A DNA stretch of 64,000 nt from Leptospira sp. WS92.C1 (GCF_040833975.1 NZ_CP162130.1:1067501-1131500), one strand, 5' to 3'; numbered from the stretch's first letter, positions 48,754-62,917 are shown. Numbers and translations: made by a program. Notes: a model not told the origin generated them from the letters alone.

Positions 48754-51306
48754 GTGAAAGCAAGCCTCAAAGACTTAATGGGCGGAAGCGGGTTGCTCGG
48801 GTTAGGGCCGGAGAAACCTTTGCACGGTCAGGCAGGAGAACTGCTCGGAAAGTTGAACGACTACGATGCGAAAGACAAGACGTTTACTACCGAAAGAGCG
48901 CAGTTGAAGACCGAGGGCGAGGTTCTGAAAGCGAAAAAAGAACTGTTGAACGAACGTAACAATTCTTTTTTAAGCCTGGTTAGAGATCCGAGTTCGAATG
49001 AAATTGATGGAATCAAGGGACTGCGTCAAGCGTTACGCAATGCAGATCCAAAACTTGGACTGAACAAAGCGGAGATGGCGGCAGTTGTGACTTGGATGAA
49101 AGGAACGACCGGTGGGGACGGCAATCAGCTTGGCATGTTCAAGACGGGAGGGATGCAAGGCCTTTCGAGCACCGTTGTTGCGAAGAGTTTACTTTTGCGT
49201 GCGGCGCGAGATGCGGGCAGTTCTGGAGAACTTGCTCACTTGAACGAGAAGCTCGCAACAAACAACGAACAGCAGAGACAAAAGGCGATCGAACACGAGA
49301 GAGTTGGAGCCGAGTTAGCAAAAGTGATCACGCACGACTTTGAGCAGTTGAAGACTGTAGCGGCTTCGATTACGCCTCTTCGTATTTCAAGCGATACCAA
49401 GACTTTGGACCACACGGTAGCTGAGAATCTCCGCAAAGGTGAAGGTGGGACAACAAAGGAAATAACCTGGAATGAGAACAAATACAAAAAACAAATCAAC
49501 GAAAGAACCGGTGAGGTAAGTTATACCAGAGAATACGGCCGAGGTGTTAAAGAAGAAATTCGAGTGACCTCAGACAATCACATCGAACAACGCTTGAGCT
49601 GGAACGGACAATTTGGTTTTGGAAAGAGAGAAGAAAAGGTAACGGTCTTCGAGGCAAACGGGAACGAGAAGAAAGTCGACGAGAAGAACGGCAAAAAGGC
49701 CAAGGCATCGACTCACGAAGTTGAGTTAACTTATGTTCAAAAAGATCTGCCGGCTTTTACGGAAACGTTGAACTCAGACAAACATTTCAATGCCGATGAC
49801 AAGGCAAAATCGGGCGAGTTAAGAGAGAAGTTATTCAACGCTCAAGTGAAGGATCGACCGAAACTTTTGGATGAATTGAAGAAGCTCAAAATCGAATCGT
49901 ATGCTCGTGAAAACAAGTTAGTGGATGAGCTTGGAACGGAAGACAGAAGTAAATTGATCGCAAATCTCGACAAGATATACAGCGGAGCCAAGGATACGGC
50001 TGAGGCAAGTAACATCGTATCGAATTTACTTCAAAAAGCGGCTGGAGGGTTGACTGAAAGTTCTTTTCCGCATCAGAGCGATTTAGACAAGAAGATCAAT
50101 CAGGGATTGCGGACCGCGAAGAACGAGGTTAAACTCTTGGTTGAAAATCAAAAGGATGCGTTCCGCAAGAAGTATGATTCGGAAATGGCGTATGACGACA
50201 AAGGGAATTTTGATATTAAACACAAGCAAAGAGAACCCGATTATGCAGGTTTTGACGAAATCGCGGAAATGACGGAATACAACGATTCCAATCAGAACAA
50301 ATCGAATAACTATACGACGATGAAGGAAGGGAAGGCCGGCTTAACCGGAAAACTTCACGATACGGTCGATATGATGCGACAAGAGCTGAAAGGTGATGGC
50401 GGAAAGTATTACTATCAAGATGAATTGGATGGAGCTTTAAAGAACAAGCAAACATTGGATGATTTACAAACATCACTCAAATCCAAGGAGAAAGGTGTCT
50501 CGGATTCAATTTCTTCATTATCTTCGGAGATTTCGAAGCTGAAAAAAGACAAGAATACAGATCCAAATGTATTAACCCAAAAAACGACGGCTTTGGAAAC
50601 GCAAAAGAATTCTTTATCTTCAATCAAAGATCAGATCGTAGATACGAAAGGGATGTTGAAGAAAGTGGATTCTCAGGTTTCTTATTTCGAAAGCCGGAAG
50701 GCGACGTTTGAGAAATCCAAGGAATGGTTTAGCGACAAGAAGAACACGATCGATCCGACGAAAGGGGTCGCGAGCGGAATTTGTTATGCTTGGAGCGATT
50801 ACGCGCTCTTGAAGGGAAACAATTTGGAGACGCGTCCTTTTGACGTGTGGTATCGCGAGCAGGTAAAGAAAGGAAATCTTTCCTATTCCACGACGCAAGC
50901 GGGTGGAGCCGGTGTATTCTTTGGCAAGATCGAGGAGACCGGGGACGGCTTGTTAGCCGGATACGGAGTTACAAAAATCAATAACAAGTCGAAGGATGGG
51001 GATCATTGGAATGCGAAGAGTTGGCAACCGATGAACTACTCTGAGACGATGAAGACCTTGAAGGATCAGGGAGTCAAGACGTTCAAGGTTTGGATTGACA
51101 AGACGGAATACAAAAAAGGCGGAATCAACAAAACGCTCGATTTGGGTGGGCAACATTATTTTATCGTTGCTTGGAATGAATCCAAAGGCAAATTCATGAT
51201 GATGGATCACAATGATAGCAGTAAGTATCATAATAAACCCCTTGAAGAAGACGACTTTAAGAAGATTCGTCAGATCACGTATATCAAACCAAAAGGAATG
51301 AAATGA
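48754..51306 (+). CDS. displaced (orphan) toxin tip with papain-like cysteine peptidase end
   Basis: The frame is open from 48,706 and begins with the HINT end motif VHNYEGGFDKG. No ATG is available; the first usable start is GTG 48,754, with AAGGG about 10 bp upstream. It encodes ~850 residues with a coiled-coil pre-tip related to the other two tips (GIKGLRQALRNADPKLGL, compare GISELRKQLKGVDPEKGF). The end is a papain-like domain with C677 (GICYAWSDYALLKG), H801 (GGQHYFIVAW) and D818 (MMMDHNDSS). It has no HINT domain or signal peptide, so it is probably silent until recombined. Two lipoprotein genes follow. Confidence 0.75.
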   Translation: MKASLKDLMGGSGLLGLGPEKPLHGQAGELLGKLNDYDAKDKTFTTERAQLKTEGEVLKAKKELLNERNNSFLSLVRDPSSNEIDGIKGLRQALRNADPKLGLNKAEMAAVVTWMKGTTGGDGNQLGMFKTGGMQGLSSTVVAKSLLLRAARDAGSSGELAHLNEKLATNNEQQRQKAIEHERVGAELAKVITHDFEQLKTVAASITPLRISSDTKTLDHTVAENLRKGEGGTTKEITWNENKYKKQINERTGEVSYTREYGRGVKEEIRVTSDNHIEQRLSWNGQFGFGKREEKVTVFEANGNEKKVDEKNGKKAKASTHEVELTYVQKDLPAFTETLNSDKHFNADDKAKSGELREKLFNAQVKDRPKLLDELKKLKIESYARENKLVDELGTEDRSKLIANLDKIYSGAKDTAEASNIVSNLLQKAAGGLTESSFPHQSDLDKKINQGLRTAKNEVKLLVENQKDAFRKKYDSEMAYDDKGNFDIKHKQREPDYAGFDEIAEMTEYNDSNQNKSNNYTTMKEGKAGLTGKLHDTVDMMRQELKGDGGKYYYQDELDGALKNKQTLDDLQTSLKSKEKGVSDSISSLSSEISKLKKDKNTDPNVLTQKTTALETQKNSLSSIKDQIVDTKGMLKKVDSQVSYFESRKATFEKSKEWFSDKKNTIDPTKGVASGICYAWSDYALLKGNNLETRPFDVWYREQVKKGNLSYSTTQAGGAGVFFGKIEETGDGLLAGYGVTKINNKSKDGDHWNAKSWQPMNYSETMKTLKDQGVKTFKVWIDKTEYKKGGINKTLDLGGQHYFIVAWNESKGKFMMMDHNDSSKYHNKPLEEDDFKKIRQITYIKPKGMK

Positions 51307-51307
51307 G

Positions 51308-51826
51308 ATGAAGAAGATTATTTGTAGCTTATTTATATTAGCTTTCCTTACTTCGTGCAAGGAATGCGGACCAGGGAAGAAGGCCCCAGAAGTGTCTTTT
51401 GAGTTAGAGGGAATTTACGGAGTGTACGAGAGTTTTGTAGCAAGTCATTTGGCTGGTTCTGATCTTCCCGCGGAGTATGGCGCGGTTTGTATTGAAATTC
51501 AAAATCCAGACGTTTTTGTAGTACGTTTTCTTGATTTGAAAAAAATAAAAGATATTCATATGAAGTGGAAGAAATTGGAAGAGGGGAAATACAAGATCAG
51601 TTACAAAGATCAAGAAGCTTTTTTCTATGACCATCGTATGGATAAAGATTTGCGTCATCCAGATTTAACTTTCGTAATGAGTTTGAAAGATAATAAGCCA
51701 TTATCCAGTGACACAGGTAATTATACTAAAATGACAAAGCTCTTCAATTATCCTACCTTGGACGAATGCACGGAGTATGAGAAAGGACAGTTGGACCAAG
51801 ATCCCGATCCTGGACCTGACAACTGA
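51308..51826 (+). CDS. lipoprotein beside orphan tip, candidate immunity protein
   Basis: The 172-residue protein starts 1 base after the tip stop codon, so the two are coupled. The signal ends in a lipobox (FILAFLTSC, Cys ~17). The mature part is small and strand-rich (AVCIEIQNPDVFVVRFLDLKK, KYKISYKDQEAFFYD) with an Asp/Pro tail (DQDPDPGPDN). No family is recognised. Coupling and localisation suggest it protects against the preceding peptidase tip. This is inference. Confidence 0.65.
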   Translation: MKKIICSLFILAFLTSCKECGPGKKAPEVSFELEGIYGVYESFVASHLAGSDLPAEYGAVCIEIQNPDVFVVRFLDLKKIKDIHMKWKKLEEGKYKISYKDQEAFFYDHRMDKDLRHPDLTFVMSLKDNKPLSSDTGNYTKMTKLFNYPTLDECTEYEKGQLDQDPDPGPDN

Positions 51827-51843
51827 GGATTTGATCTTTCAAA

Positions 51844-52719
51844 ATGAAAATTTTAGAATTGAGACTTGGCTTAATTTTTTTACTCGTTGTTGTTTTGAAT
51901 TGCGGAGGAACGGCTCCGATCCAAAAGGATTCATCTCCCTCTCCTTCGAATGCTTCCGAAACGGGAATGTATGGATATGTTCGTGGTAGTTCGGTGAATG
52001 TTCGTTCGAATGGAAAACTTGCGTCGGACAAGGTCGGCATGCTCAAAAAGGGCGAAGTGGTTAAAATCGAATCCGTTTCTCCTGCGAAAGAAGATATTCA
52101 AAACGATAGCGAATACTGGTATCAGATCAAAAGTAAAAGCGGCCTTGTTGGTTGGGTATATGGGAAATTTCTAATGGTATACGACCATGCCCCTTTGAGT
52201 GAAAAGGAATACATCGCTTTATTCGCTAAGAAATTGTATCCCGGAGAGTCGATTAAGAAAGTAGCCGCTGGTGAATATGAGGTAAAAAGTCCTTACAATT
52301 TTTCGTTCAATGTAAAAATTTCCTTGGAAAACGGAATGATCGAAGTTCACAGAAACGCGAAGGAAGAATTTCACGCGGAAGATGTAACAGAAGTGTATCT
52401 GTTGTTAAAGGAATCTCCGAAGCATGTTTTTAGTGTTAGAGGATATTCTCAAGTATATGTAATCAATACAAATGATTGTTTTTCGTCCATTGTGAACGGA
52501 AGTCGATTAGAGCTTTTTGACAAAACAGTCGAGAAGAATACAAGCAAAGGCGACGGAATCCATTCTATTTATCCTAAAACGGATGGCCGTGACGATGACA
52601 AAAGTTATGAGTTTGTAGACGGTTTTCTCATCCAGTCTTCTCGCTTTGAAGATGGAAAGGGAATGCGCCCAGCTCAAAAGTTTAAAATTAAGAACTGCAA
52701 ACTTGTTGAGTTGAAGTGA
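51844..52719 (+). CDS. SH3b-domain lipoprotein, candidate immunity protein
   Basis: The 291-residue protein has a lipobox (LVVVLNC, Cys ~20), a short Ser/Pro linker and a bacterial SH3 domain at about residues 42-110 (GYVRGSSVNVRSNGKLASDKVGMLKKGEVVKIES, then YWYQIKSKSGLVGWVYGKFL). The C-terminal ~180 residues are of unknown fold. SH3b domains bind peptidoglycan peptides, so the protein may shield wall substrates from the peptidase tip. It ends just before element E copy 2. Confidence 0.72.
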   Translation: MKILELRLGLIFLLVVVLNCGGTAPIQKDSSPSPSNASETGMYGYVRGSSVNVRSNGKLASDKVGMLKKGEVVKIESVSPAKEDIQNDSEYWYQIKSKSGLVGWVYGKFLMVYDHAPLSEKEYIALFAKKLYPGESIKKVAAGEYEVKSPYNFSFNVKISLENGMIEVHRNAKEEFHAEDVTEVYLLLKESPKHVFSVRGYSQVYVINTNDCFSSIVNGSRLELFDKTVEKNTSKGDGIHSIYPKTDGRDDDKSYEFVDGFLIQSSRFEDGKGMRPAQKFKIKNCKLVELK

Positions 52720-52727
52720 GTGAAAGC

Positions 52728-52940
52728 ATGAAAGAGAGCGGAAGACAAAGAGGCTTCGTGCTTGGCGAAGCAGTACGGGACAAAGCGACTGGCCAAAAGA
52801 TGTATGTAGAAGTAGCTTGGACTCCCTCGAAGGTAGCTTGTGTTTACTTTGATCCTGAGAAGGAAGAACTTGTTAGGGTTCAGGTGTTTCCCGAGGATTT
52901 GGAGAGGATCAAGGAAATCCTCCCGTATCTTCCGAAGTGA
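52728..52940 (+). CDS. DUF2158/YodC-like small protein, first of pair (copy 2)
   Basis: Counterpart of 38,156-38,374. It reads MKESGRQRGFVLGEAVRDKA and then becomes nearly identical to copy 1 from VEVAWTPSKVACVYFDP onward. A GTG at 52,716 that overlaps the SH3b lipoprotein stop is an alternative start. The divergent 5' half marks the left border of the repeat. Confidence 0.58.
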   Translation: MKESGRQRGFVLGEAVRDKATGQKMYVEVAWTPSKVACVYFDPEKEELVRVQVFPEDLERIKEILPYLPK

Positions 52941-52982
52941 ACGCTCGCGGAACTCTTCCAAACGAGAAAACGAATTTTGAAT

Positions 52983-53195
52983 ATGAATAGGAACGAGAGA
53001 ACAAACGGGAAACACTTTGTGCTTGGGGAAGCGGTTCGCAACCGGGTGACAGGCCAAAAGATGTTCGTAGATGCGAGTTGGAGCCCTGAAGTCACTTGTG
53101 TGTATTTTGATCCTTCCAAGAATTCCCTCGTGAAAGTGGAAGTATCTCCTGAGGATTTAGAGACGGTTGAGGAGTTGCTTTCGCGACCTGTGTGA
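52983..53195 (+). CDS. DUF2158/YodC-like small protein, second of pair (copy 2)
   Basis: Counterpart of 38,417-38,629, one residue different near the start (MNRNERTNGK instead of MNRNKRTNGK). It has the same GEAVRNRVTGQKMFVDASW and CVYFDPSK pattern. A terminator follows. Confidence 0.6.
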   Translation: MNRNERTNGKHFVLGEAVRNRVTGQKMFVDASWSPEVTCVYFDPSKNSLVKVEVSPEDLETVEELLSRPV

Positions 53196-53226
53196 GATAT
53201 TAAAGTAAAATGAGAAATCGTTACTT

Positions 53227-53256
53227 GCCCGGCCGTCTCCTTGCTGGGCTTTTTGT
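53227..53256 (+). terminator. rho-independent terminator (copy 2)
   Basis: Same GCCCGGC/GCTGGGC stem as at 38,661, here with a T-run one base shorter. It ends the plus-strand cargo transcript before the convergent toxin-antitoxin genes. Confidence 0.72.
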
Positions 53257-53281
53257 TTTTGGTGGGTTGCGATTTCTTTGA

Positions 53282-53608
53282 TTAAAGATCTTGAATGATT
53301 TTTTGGAGTTCTTTGTCTGAGATGTTTTCTTTTTCTGATTTGTCGTAAATGGAAACGAGATATACGATTTTGTCGATTAGAAAGACACAGGTGACGACTC
53401 TGGCTCCGCCTGATTTTCCTTTTCCTTTGGAAGCGATCGGGATTCTGATCTTGTAGCAGTTTTGACCGATTGAAGTACCTTGAGTCGGTTTGTTTTCCAA
53501 GGAAGAGATTAAGTCTTTGTATTCTTTTTTCAGAGAAGGATATTTTTTGACAAGCCGCTTGAGTTCTCTTTCGAATTGAAGAGAGGTAAGAATACTAAAG
53601 TTCATCAA
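53282..53608 (-). CDS. RelE/ParE-superfamily toxin (copy 2)
   Basis: 108 residues, identical to the copy-1 toxin except TQGTSIGQ for TQGNSIGQ. Two nearly identical TA pairs 14.6 kb apart mean that loss of one E copy would not release either toxin from control. Confidence 0.82.
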   Translation of the reverse strand: MMNFSILTSLQFERELKRLVKKYPSLKKEYKDLISSLENKPTQGTSIGQNCYKIRIPIASKGKGKSGGARVVTCVFLIDKIVYLVSIYDKSEKENISDKELQKIIQDL

Positions 53609-53819
53609 GAAGTTCTTTAGCGGATTTCAGTTTGATTTTTCCGGCTCTGGCTAACTTCACTTCTTTCATCCCTTGTTTTATACCCTCCAGGATTTCTTTT
53701 TTAGTGGGTTCTTTCTCTTCTTGTTCGGTAATGATTTTGAACTTCACGGATGCGAGATCTTTTAGGATTTCGAGGAGAGCTTGAGCTTTGTTGTCTTTGA
53801 TATCGATTAGGACTTTCAT
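53595..53819 (-). CDS. antitoxin of the RelE-like toxin (copy 2)
   Basis: 74 residues, one substitution from copy 1 (TEQEEKE for TEQDEKE). It overlaps the toxin gene by 14 bp and lies 25 bp after the XRE gene, as in copy 1. Confidence 0.78.
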   Translation of the reverse strand: MKVLIDIKDNKAQALLEILKDLASVKFKIITEQEEKEPTKKEILEGIKQGMKEVKLARAGKIKLKSAKELLDEL

Positions 53820-53844
53820 TGTTTTTGTTTAGAGAGTTTTGTTG

Positions 53845-54234
53845 TTACTTGGTAATCACGTAAATGTCTTTTCTTACTTTTTCTCGAAACAGATATGCTT
53901 CAATGAGATCTTTAATCGATTCTTTTTTTTCTTGGGGAAGTTCTTGAACTTTTCTAAACATTTCGAGGAGTTCTTGGTCATCCAAATTGACGCGAGCGGC
54001 GTTGTCTGAATTTCCATCGAGAAGATAGTCTGTAGTGACGCCGAGTGCATCCGCGAGTGCCTTGAGTTTGTCGGCGGAGGGTCTTGAGTCGCCTCGCTCG
54101 TATCGACCGATGTGATTGTAGTTGAGGTCTGTTAATTGGCCAAGCTCTTCCTGAGACATTTTTTTTGTGACCCGTAATTGCCGGAGCCTTTCCGGGAATT
54201 GATCCTTGGTGCTTTTCTTCTGTTTTGAAGCCAT
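53845..54234 (-). CDS. XRE-family HTH regulator (copy 2)
   Basis: 129 residues, identical to the copy-1 protein (39,281-39,670), with the HTH MSQEELGQLTDLNYNHIGRY. Both copies would make the same repressor and act on both primase promoters. Confidence 0.88.
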   Translation of the reverse strand: MASKQKKSTKDQFPERLRQLRVTKKMSQEELGQLTDLNYNHIGRYERGDSRPSADKLKALADALGVTTDYLLDGNSDNAARVNLDDQELLEMFRKVQELPQEKKESIKDLIEAYLFREKVRKDIYVITK

Positions 54235-54404
54235 TTTCCTTCATCTATCGCTTAAAATTAGTTCCTGTCGATCAAAAGTTCCGTTTTTTCGATTGCATTC
54301 TATGACAAGGATCGAATATCCTGCCTTGCAGATATGACGGAAAATACTACACCTATGTAGGATTGTACAGTCGAAATTTTTTTCACCCCAAGGAGCCTTT
54401 TTCC

Positions 54405-57486
<3,082 letters not shown>

Positions 57487-57497
<11 letters not shown>

Positions 57498-58548
57498 CCA
57501 CAGACAGGGTGATGTATTCAGGGAGAAACGTGACAAGATCCCGAAGGGACAACACCATTTGCACAGACTGACCACGAAGCAGACTCCGAGTATATTAGAA
57601 CTATATATATTAGAACATTTGCAATCGATGTATTCATCACGTTACAGTAATGGGAGCATACAACACAGACGTTTCTCGTTGCTTTTGCTTTTGGAATGGT
57701 GCGAGGAAAGGGGAATCGATTCACCTTTGGAATTGACACGTTCTTTGATGGAGAGGTTTCAAAGATTTGTGGGGCAGTATCGGAATCGAAATACGGGTCA
57801 ACCTGTTGCGATCAATACGCTTAGCAGTATGCTTGTGGATGTGAGAATGTTTTTTCAGTGGTTGGAGAGGCGGGAGTATATACCAAAGAATCCGGCACTT
57901 GATTTGCGGATTGTTTCAATCGGGAGACGACTTCCAAGAAATATATTAAAGGTAGAAGAGGCGGAGAGGATATTGCAGGAACCGGATTTAGAAACTCCTT
58001 ATGGAGTTCGTGACCGAGTAGTTTTGGAGTTATTTTATTCGACGGGGATTCGTTGTTTCGAATTACAAAAGCTGAAACTAACGGACATTGATTTTGCGAA
58101 TCGCACTGTCTTTATCAGAGAGGGTAAAAGAAGACAGGACAGAATGATACCGGTGTCAACAAGGGCGTTAGAGTGGATGCGGAAATACGTGGAGGATGTT
58201 CGTCCCGGACTTGTGAGTTTACCGGATGAAGGATATATATTTTTAACGAACAAAGGGAAAGCGTTACATACAAGTCAGATCATTGCGATGACGACCAAGT
58301 ATCGGGAGCAATCGGGAGTAACGAAGCAGGGATCGACCCACATGTTTCGTCACACGACAGCGACGCTGATGCTCGACAACGGAGCGGATATCCGTTATAT
58401 CCAAGAGATGTTGGGCCACAGGAGACTGAATTCGACTCAAGTATATACGCACGTAGCGATATCTAAGTTGAAAGAGGTGTATGACAGGACGCATCCGGCG
58501 GAACAAAAGAATTCAAAAAAGAAGGACTCTGACTCTGATACAAGTTAA
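57487..58548 (+). CDS. tyrosine recombinase (copy 2)
   Basis: 353 residues, identical to the copy-1 recombinase, with R189, H285, R288, H311 and Y320 intact. It overlaps the primase gene by 11 bp. Confidence 0.92.
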
Positions 58549-58575
58549 ACCTGAATAACAGAGACACCTTTCACC

Positions 58576-58604
58576 GGTTAAAGAAGGACAACCCTTCTTT
58601 AACC
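58576..58604. repeat. perfect stem-loop upstream of parA (copy 2)
   Basis: Same GGTTAAAGAAGG/CCTTCTTTAACC inverted repeat as at 44,012-44,040; see there for possible roles. Confidence 0.6.
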
Positions 58605-58671
58605 GAAATCAAAGAAACAAAAACTAAAACAAGAAATTCAAAAAGACTAAACTACTTAGGAGGCCGAAGGT

Positions 58672-59439
58672 ATGCAGATTGTAACGCTTGCGAATTTGAA
58701 GGGAGGGGTCGCGAAGACGACGACTGCGATCAACGTTTCTCTCCAGCTCTCCAGAAGAAAAAGGAGAGTGTTGTGTATGGACTTGGATTTGAACAACAAC
58801 CTAACGGACTTTTTTCTTCGTGGAGAGAGCGAAGAGGAGTTGGATGCAAGGAATGTGTATCACGCGTTGTTGGAGCAGAAGGAAATCGAGACTTGTGTGT
58901 ATGAAACCCGGTTTGCGGGAATTTCAATCTTACCGGCGACACTTGCTTTGGGAGAGATCACGAAGGAGCTTGGAAGTGATCCGGGGGTACTTGCAACGTT
59001 TGTTTCGAAGCTAAGAGGTTTGCCGTATGACTATGTAATCATCGATACGCCTGTGTATTTTTCATTAGAGCTACGGTTTGCGCTTTTTGTAGCGGATATG
59101 GTGTTGTATCCGATCCGTCCGGCGAGATGGAACTTTCAAGGGACAAAGACACTCCTCGGAGAAATTGAGAAGATGTTTAGAGAGTTTCAAGAAACAGGAA
59201 TCCAAGAGGCAAAGCCAAAGACAATGCTTGTTCCCTCGATCGTGGGGAAGAGAAAGCAGGAAGCGGAAAGGATCTTGAGACTCAGGACAAAATACAAAGT
59301 TTCGAAAACTGTAATATGGAAGTTATCAGCGATTGAGACGGCAACGGAGATGGGAAGAGCTTTGAAAGAGAACACAAAGGGTTACGAGTTGTTTCGGGAG
59401 TTGACGGAAGAGGTTCTGAGGCTTGAAGAGCAATCGTAA
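58672..59439 (+). CDS. parA: ParA-family partition ATPase (copy 2)
   Basis: 255 residues, identical to copy 1, with KGGVAKTT and VIIDTPVY motifs. Identical partition systems on both copies would be incompatible if both existed as free circles. Confidence 0.92.
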   Translation: MQIVTLANLKGGVAKTTTAINVSLQLSRRKRRVLCMDLDLNNNLTDFFLRGESEEELDARNVYHALLEQKEIETCVYETRFAGISILPATLALGEITKELGSDPGVLATFVSKLRGLPYDYVIIDTPVYFSLELRFALFVADMVLYPIRPARWNFQGTKTLLGEIEKMFREFQETGIQEAKPKTMLVPSIVGKRKQEAERILRLRTKYKVSKTVIWKLSAIETATEMGRALKENTKGYELFRELTEEVLRLEEQS

Positions 59440-59468
59440 CATCAAGGAACAAGTTTAAGGGGGATCGG

Positions 59469-60563
59469 ATGAAGAGCAAAGAAGAAAAAGCAAAAGAATG
59501 GATGGAAGAACAAGAATCAAGTCCCCGTCTTGGCTCATCGGTTTCAAGAACGTATATCCCGAAGGGAGTAACGCTCAACCCGATTGTGAAGATGGTGAAG
59601 CCTGAGAACTTGAAGCCGAATCCGAACAACGACTTTGATCCCTTGACAGAAGAAGAATATGTGAACTTGAAAGAGGACATTGCACGCAATGGAATCTTGG
59701 ATGCACTGACCGCCAAAAAAGACGGAACGCTTGTGACTGGAGAGAACCGCTACCGGATCGCGTTAGAGTTAAAGGAACATGCAGACGAGAATGTGCGCCG
59801 TCGTGTGGAGAATATACCTGTTCGATATTATATGAACGCACTGACCCCCGAAGAGGAATACGACATTTTAGAAGGGGACAATTTGTTTCGTCGTCATTTG
59901 ACTGCGGAACAAAAGAAAGAACGACTCAAGAGAAGAATTCTTCGCAAATACAAAGATGATCTTCTTCAAGACAACCGGGGAGGGGATCGGAAGAGTGAAA
60001 TATCGAAACAAGAGATCGAATCTTTGCAAGAAGAAAAATCAAACGATCACCCTGAACTTTTGATCGAGAGTTCTGAAATACAAACGGATCTTTTACCTGG
60101 AACTGCGAATGCAGAATCAAAAGAGGAGAGTGAATCTTTGATTGGAACAGATTCTGAAAAATCAAAATATCACCCTGATATTTTGATCGGAAAGCAAGAT
60201 GTTGCTAAGAAGGTTTCTGAGAATGAAAACATACCTCTTGGGACGGCTCGACGATATGTAACGGAGTTAAAAAAAGAACTGAAAAGCAAGGATCCAAAAC
60301 CTGCAAAGAAGAAGGCAACCAGGCAAAAGGAAGTTGTTACCAAGAAGGAGAAGGTAAAGGAATTCCAAAAGAAGTATTCCAAGCTGAGCGCATCGGCGAA
60401 GAAAACGGAAGTGAGTCGTTTGGTTGGAAAGCTCATTCAAGTAAGGAAGAAAAGAGAGAAGCTGGAAGCTCAGGTTACAATTTTTCAACAGGAAGATTCG
60501 GAGATTGTGGAGAAGCTGTTTGCCGTTGGAGAGAAGAAGAGGGTTCAGGGTTTGGGTGTATGA
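59469..60563 (+). CDS. parB: ParB-family partition protein (copy 2)
   Basis: 364 residues, identical to copy 1, with the GENRYR box of the ParB N-terminal domain. It is followed by the coupled 98-residue gene. Confidence 0.88.
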   Translation: MKSKEEKAKEWMEEQESSPRLGSSVSRTYIPKGVTLNPIVKMVKPENLKPNPNNDFDPLTEEEYVNLKEDIARNGILDALTAKKDGTLVTGENRYRIALELKEHADENVRRRVENIPVRYYMNALTPEEEYDILEGDNLFRRHLTAEQKKERLKRRILRKYKDDLLQDNRGGDRKSEISKQEIESLQEEKSNDHPELLIESSEIQTDLLPGTANAESKEESESLIGTDSEKSKYHPDILIGKQDVAKKVSENENIPLGTARRYVTELKKELKSKDPKPAKKKATRQKEVVTKKEKVKEFQKKYSKLSASAKKTEVSRLVGKLIQVRKKREKLEAQVTIFQQEDSEIVEKLFAVGEKKRVQGLGV

Positions 60564-60856
60564 GAGAGAGCAAACATTCTAAAGAAACTTTGAGGTTGGT
60601 CACTCCGAAATCATCTGAAACGGAAGAAGAGAGATTGTTCTGGGAGAGAATCGAAACTTTTTGGAAGAGATTTGAGAGTTTGAGTGCTTCTGGAAAGAGA
60701 GAGGAAGTCAAAGGGCTGTTTGCGACGTTTCAGAAAAATCAAAAGAGGATGGAAGTTCTACTGTTTCAGTGGAAGGATCTTTTCGAGAAAGACAGAGAGA
60801 CGAGAAGAAAGCTCCGAGTGATTGGTGAGAGAATGAGAGGAAAACGGAGGGCTTGA
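60560..60856 (+). CDS. small charged coiled-coil protein (copy 2)
   Basis: 98 residues, identical to the gene at 45,996-46,292. It overlaps the parB stop by 4 bp. Function unknown. Confidence 0.7.
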   Translation: MRESKHSKETLRLVTPKSSETEEERLFWERIETFWKRFESLSASGKREEVKGLFATFQKNQKRMEVLLFQWKDLFEKDRETRRKLRVIGERMRGKRRA

Positions 60857-61135
60857 TTTTTTTAGAAAAGATTTTTCCTTTTAGTCGGCATTGTCATTTC
60901 GGAAAAAGGGCGTTTTTTCCCTCACTTTTCCTCGTTTTTCCTCACTTTGATTTATCCTGAAATTTCCTGCATTTTCCTAATCTTGTATTTTCGGGATTCA
61001 CTGCTCTTTCTTTTACAGCATCTGTTTGAAACATTCCTCTTTTAGCTGTGAATAGCGGAGCTTTCCAAAGCAGACAGAGAATTCAATTTCAGAGCGAATT
61101 CTCCGAGGCGTCCCTCGGAGATCATCTTCACAGTT

Positions 61136-61222
61136 TCATTTCATCATTTCAACGACCAGCTCAACTATATCGATCACAATCAAAACGATTTTGAAAATCA
61201 ACAATACGACTCTCGGATCCAC
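61136..61222 (-). CDS. 28-residue hydrophobic peptide 1 (copy 2)
   Basis: Same GTG-started ORF with GGAGG site as at 46,572-46,658. Confidence 0.55.
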   Translation of the reverse strand: MDPRVVLLIFKIVLIVIDIVELVVEMMK

Positions 61223-61411
61223 TTTCGATCCTCCATTTTTTAAATTCGCGAGCTCAATTCTAATCTCGCTAAATTATCTTTTGCGCCGGATCGGAAGAGT
61301 TTGAAAAAAAATCGGAAAAGAAAGAAAAAACGAACGAGAATCGAGATCGATTTTGCCGGTGAAGATTTGTCTTTCGTATCAGAGGATTTCTTTGTTATTT
61401 CATTGTTTTTC

Positions 61412-61676
61412 TCCAATCCAGCCTTCTTTCTTTAGCTGAAATTTTATCGGCTCTCATGCGGCATATTGATTGATATGTCGAGCGGACGTGAGGGAATCCG
61501 AGGCCGTGGCGCAAGTCTGAAGATTGATCTTCGGCACAGTAAAGTAATGCACAAAATCAAATTCGAATATCCGCACACGCGAGGACACTTCGGATATTGG
61601 CCAATATCGGAAGTGCCGAACATCCGCGTCATGAGAGCCGCTCTTACAGCAAAGATTTAAAGAAGGCTGGATTGGA
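61412..61676. repeat. 265-bp structure bounded by 18-bp inverted repeats (copy 2)
   Basis: Same structure as 46,848-47,112, arms TCCAATCCAGCCTTCTTT at 61,412 and its inverse ending at 61,676. Confidence 0.6.
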
Positions 61677-61687
61677 GCCTGCTCTTT

Positions 61688-61786
61688 TCAAAACAAATTC
61701 AGGTTTTGAAGGATTTCCAGGATGACCTTGAGGATTTCTGCGACGTTCAGAATGATTTTCGAAATTAAATGTATTAGTTTCAACAT
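61688..61786 (-). CDS. 32-residue amphipathic peptide 2 (copy 2)
   Basis: Same ATG-started ORF with AAGGAG site as at 47,124-47,222. Confidence 0.55.
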   Translation of the reverse strand: MLKLIHLISKIILNVAEILKVILEILQNLNLF

Positions 61787-62427
61787 TTTGTAAATTCTCC
61801 TTTGAATACAGTTTAGCGGAAACTACAGATTTGTTAATTTTCGCTAAAAATATATTTTGCAGAAGAATCCGTTTTGATCTAAAAAAACTGCTGAGTTGGA
61901 TGAATTGAATGATTGGAATTTCAAAAAGATTCAAAAATGGAACTTGTGTGGAACTTATCCGTTACCTATACAAGATTCGCATGAAAAAATGAGTTGCAGA
62001 ATGTTGAAGTCTGAAGAATGCTTTTGAAACTTCTTCTTTCCAACTTCTAAAAAGAAAGAATCGAACACTTGCCTTTATTATCCATTGCGCTCCTTGTTGT
62101 GGAGCCTCTAAACTCAAAACCCCGATCTTTGGATCCTTTTCTAAAGACGAACCCGGCGGAAACGCCGGGGCGGAGGGGGGAGAGTAATACCCCCCCGCAA
62201 ATCAAATGAGTTTTTAAAATCAAAACTGAACGATATTGAATATTTCTGAATGAAAAAAACTATTTTCCTTTTGTTTTCGAAAGAACTCTTTATGAAATCG
62301 AATTCGTTTGGCTGAAACCGAATATTTCCGCTTTTATCCATCGGAAAAATACTAGCATTTACTAGCTTATCTTTAACATCCCGGTAAAAGCAGGGTCAAG
62401 CCCTGCATTTACCGATCCGATTAACGT

Positions 62428-62514
62428 TTAACTGAGGAAAATTCGGATTAAATCCAGAATTTTCAGAATGATTTGAAACACGAGTTTCCAAATCGATATT
62501 TGATTTTTCTTCAT
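62428..62514 (-). CDS. 28-residue hydrophobic peptide 3 (copy 2)
   Basis: Same ATG-started ORF with GGGAGGTG site as at 47,864-47,950. Confidence 0.6.
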   Translation of the reverse strand: MKKNQISIWKLVFQIILKILDLIRIFLS

Positions 62515-62917
62515 ATCGCCCACCTCCCATATATTAGTATCAATTCTGCATTTTTTGAAAAACTATGGAGAGTCGTAGCTCACCTTGATGTTCTAAAATG
62601 TTTCTCTTGATCTATATACATTAGTAGAAGTTGTTCCGGTACTTTTGCTTTCGGATTCGTTCCCACAAAGGTTTTCGGTAATCCAACGCAGATCGAACCA
62701 AACTTTAGAAGAGGTGTTTTTGTTTTTCTTTGTTTGGCTGCTAAAGAGAGGAAAAATTGACTCTAATTTTGATACAGAATCTTGAATTTACTGTGAAAGG
62801 CTGCGCTTCCTCTTTAGTCGCCTTTCCTTTTTGCAAAAAGGATTCGACCAACGATGAAAATTAGATCTTTGAGAGGAGAATTTTGCGGGTCTTCGTTTCT
62901 AAATGCTTCCTATCCAA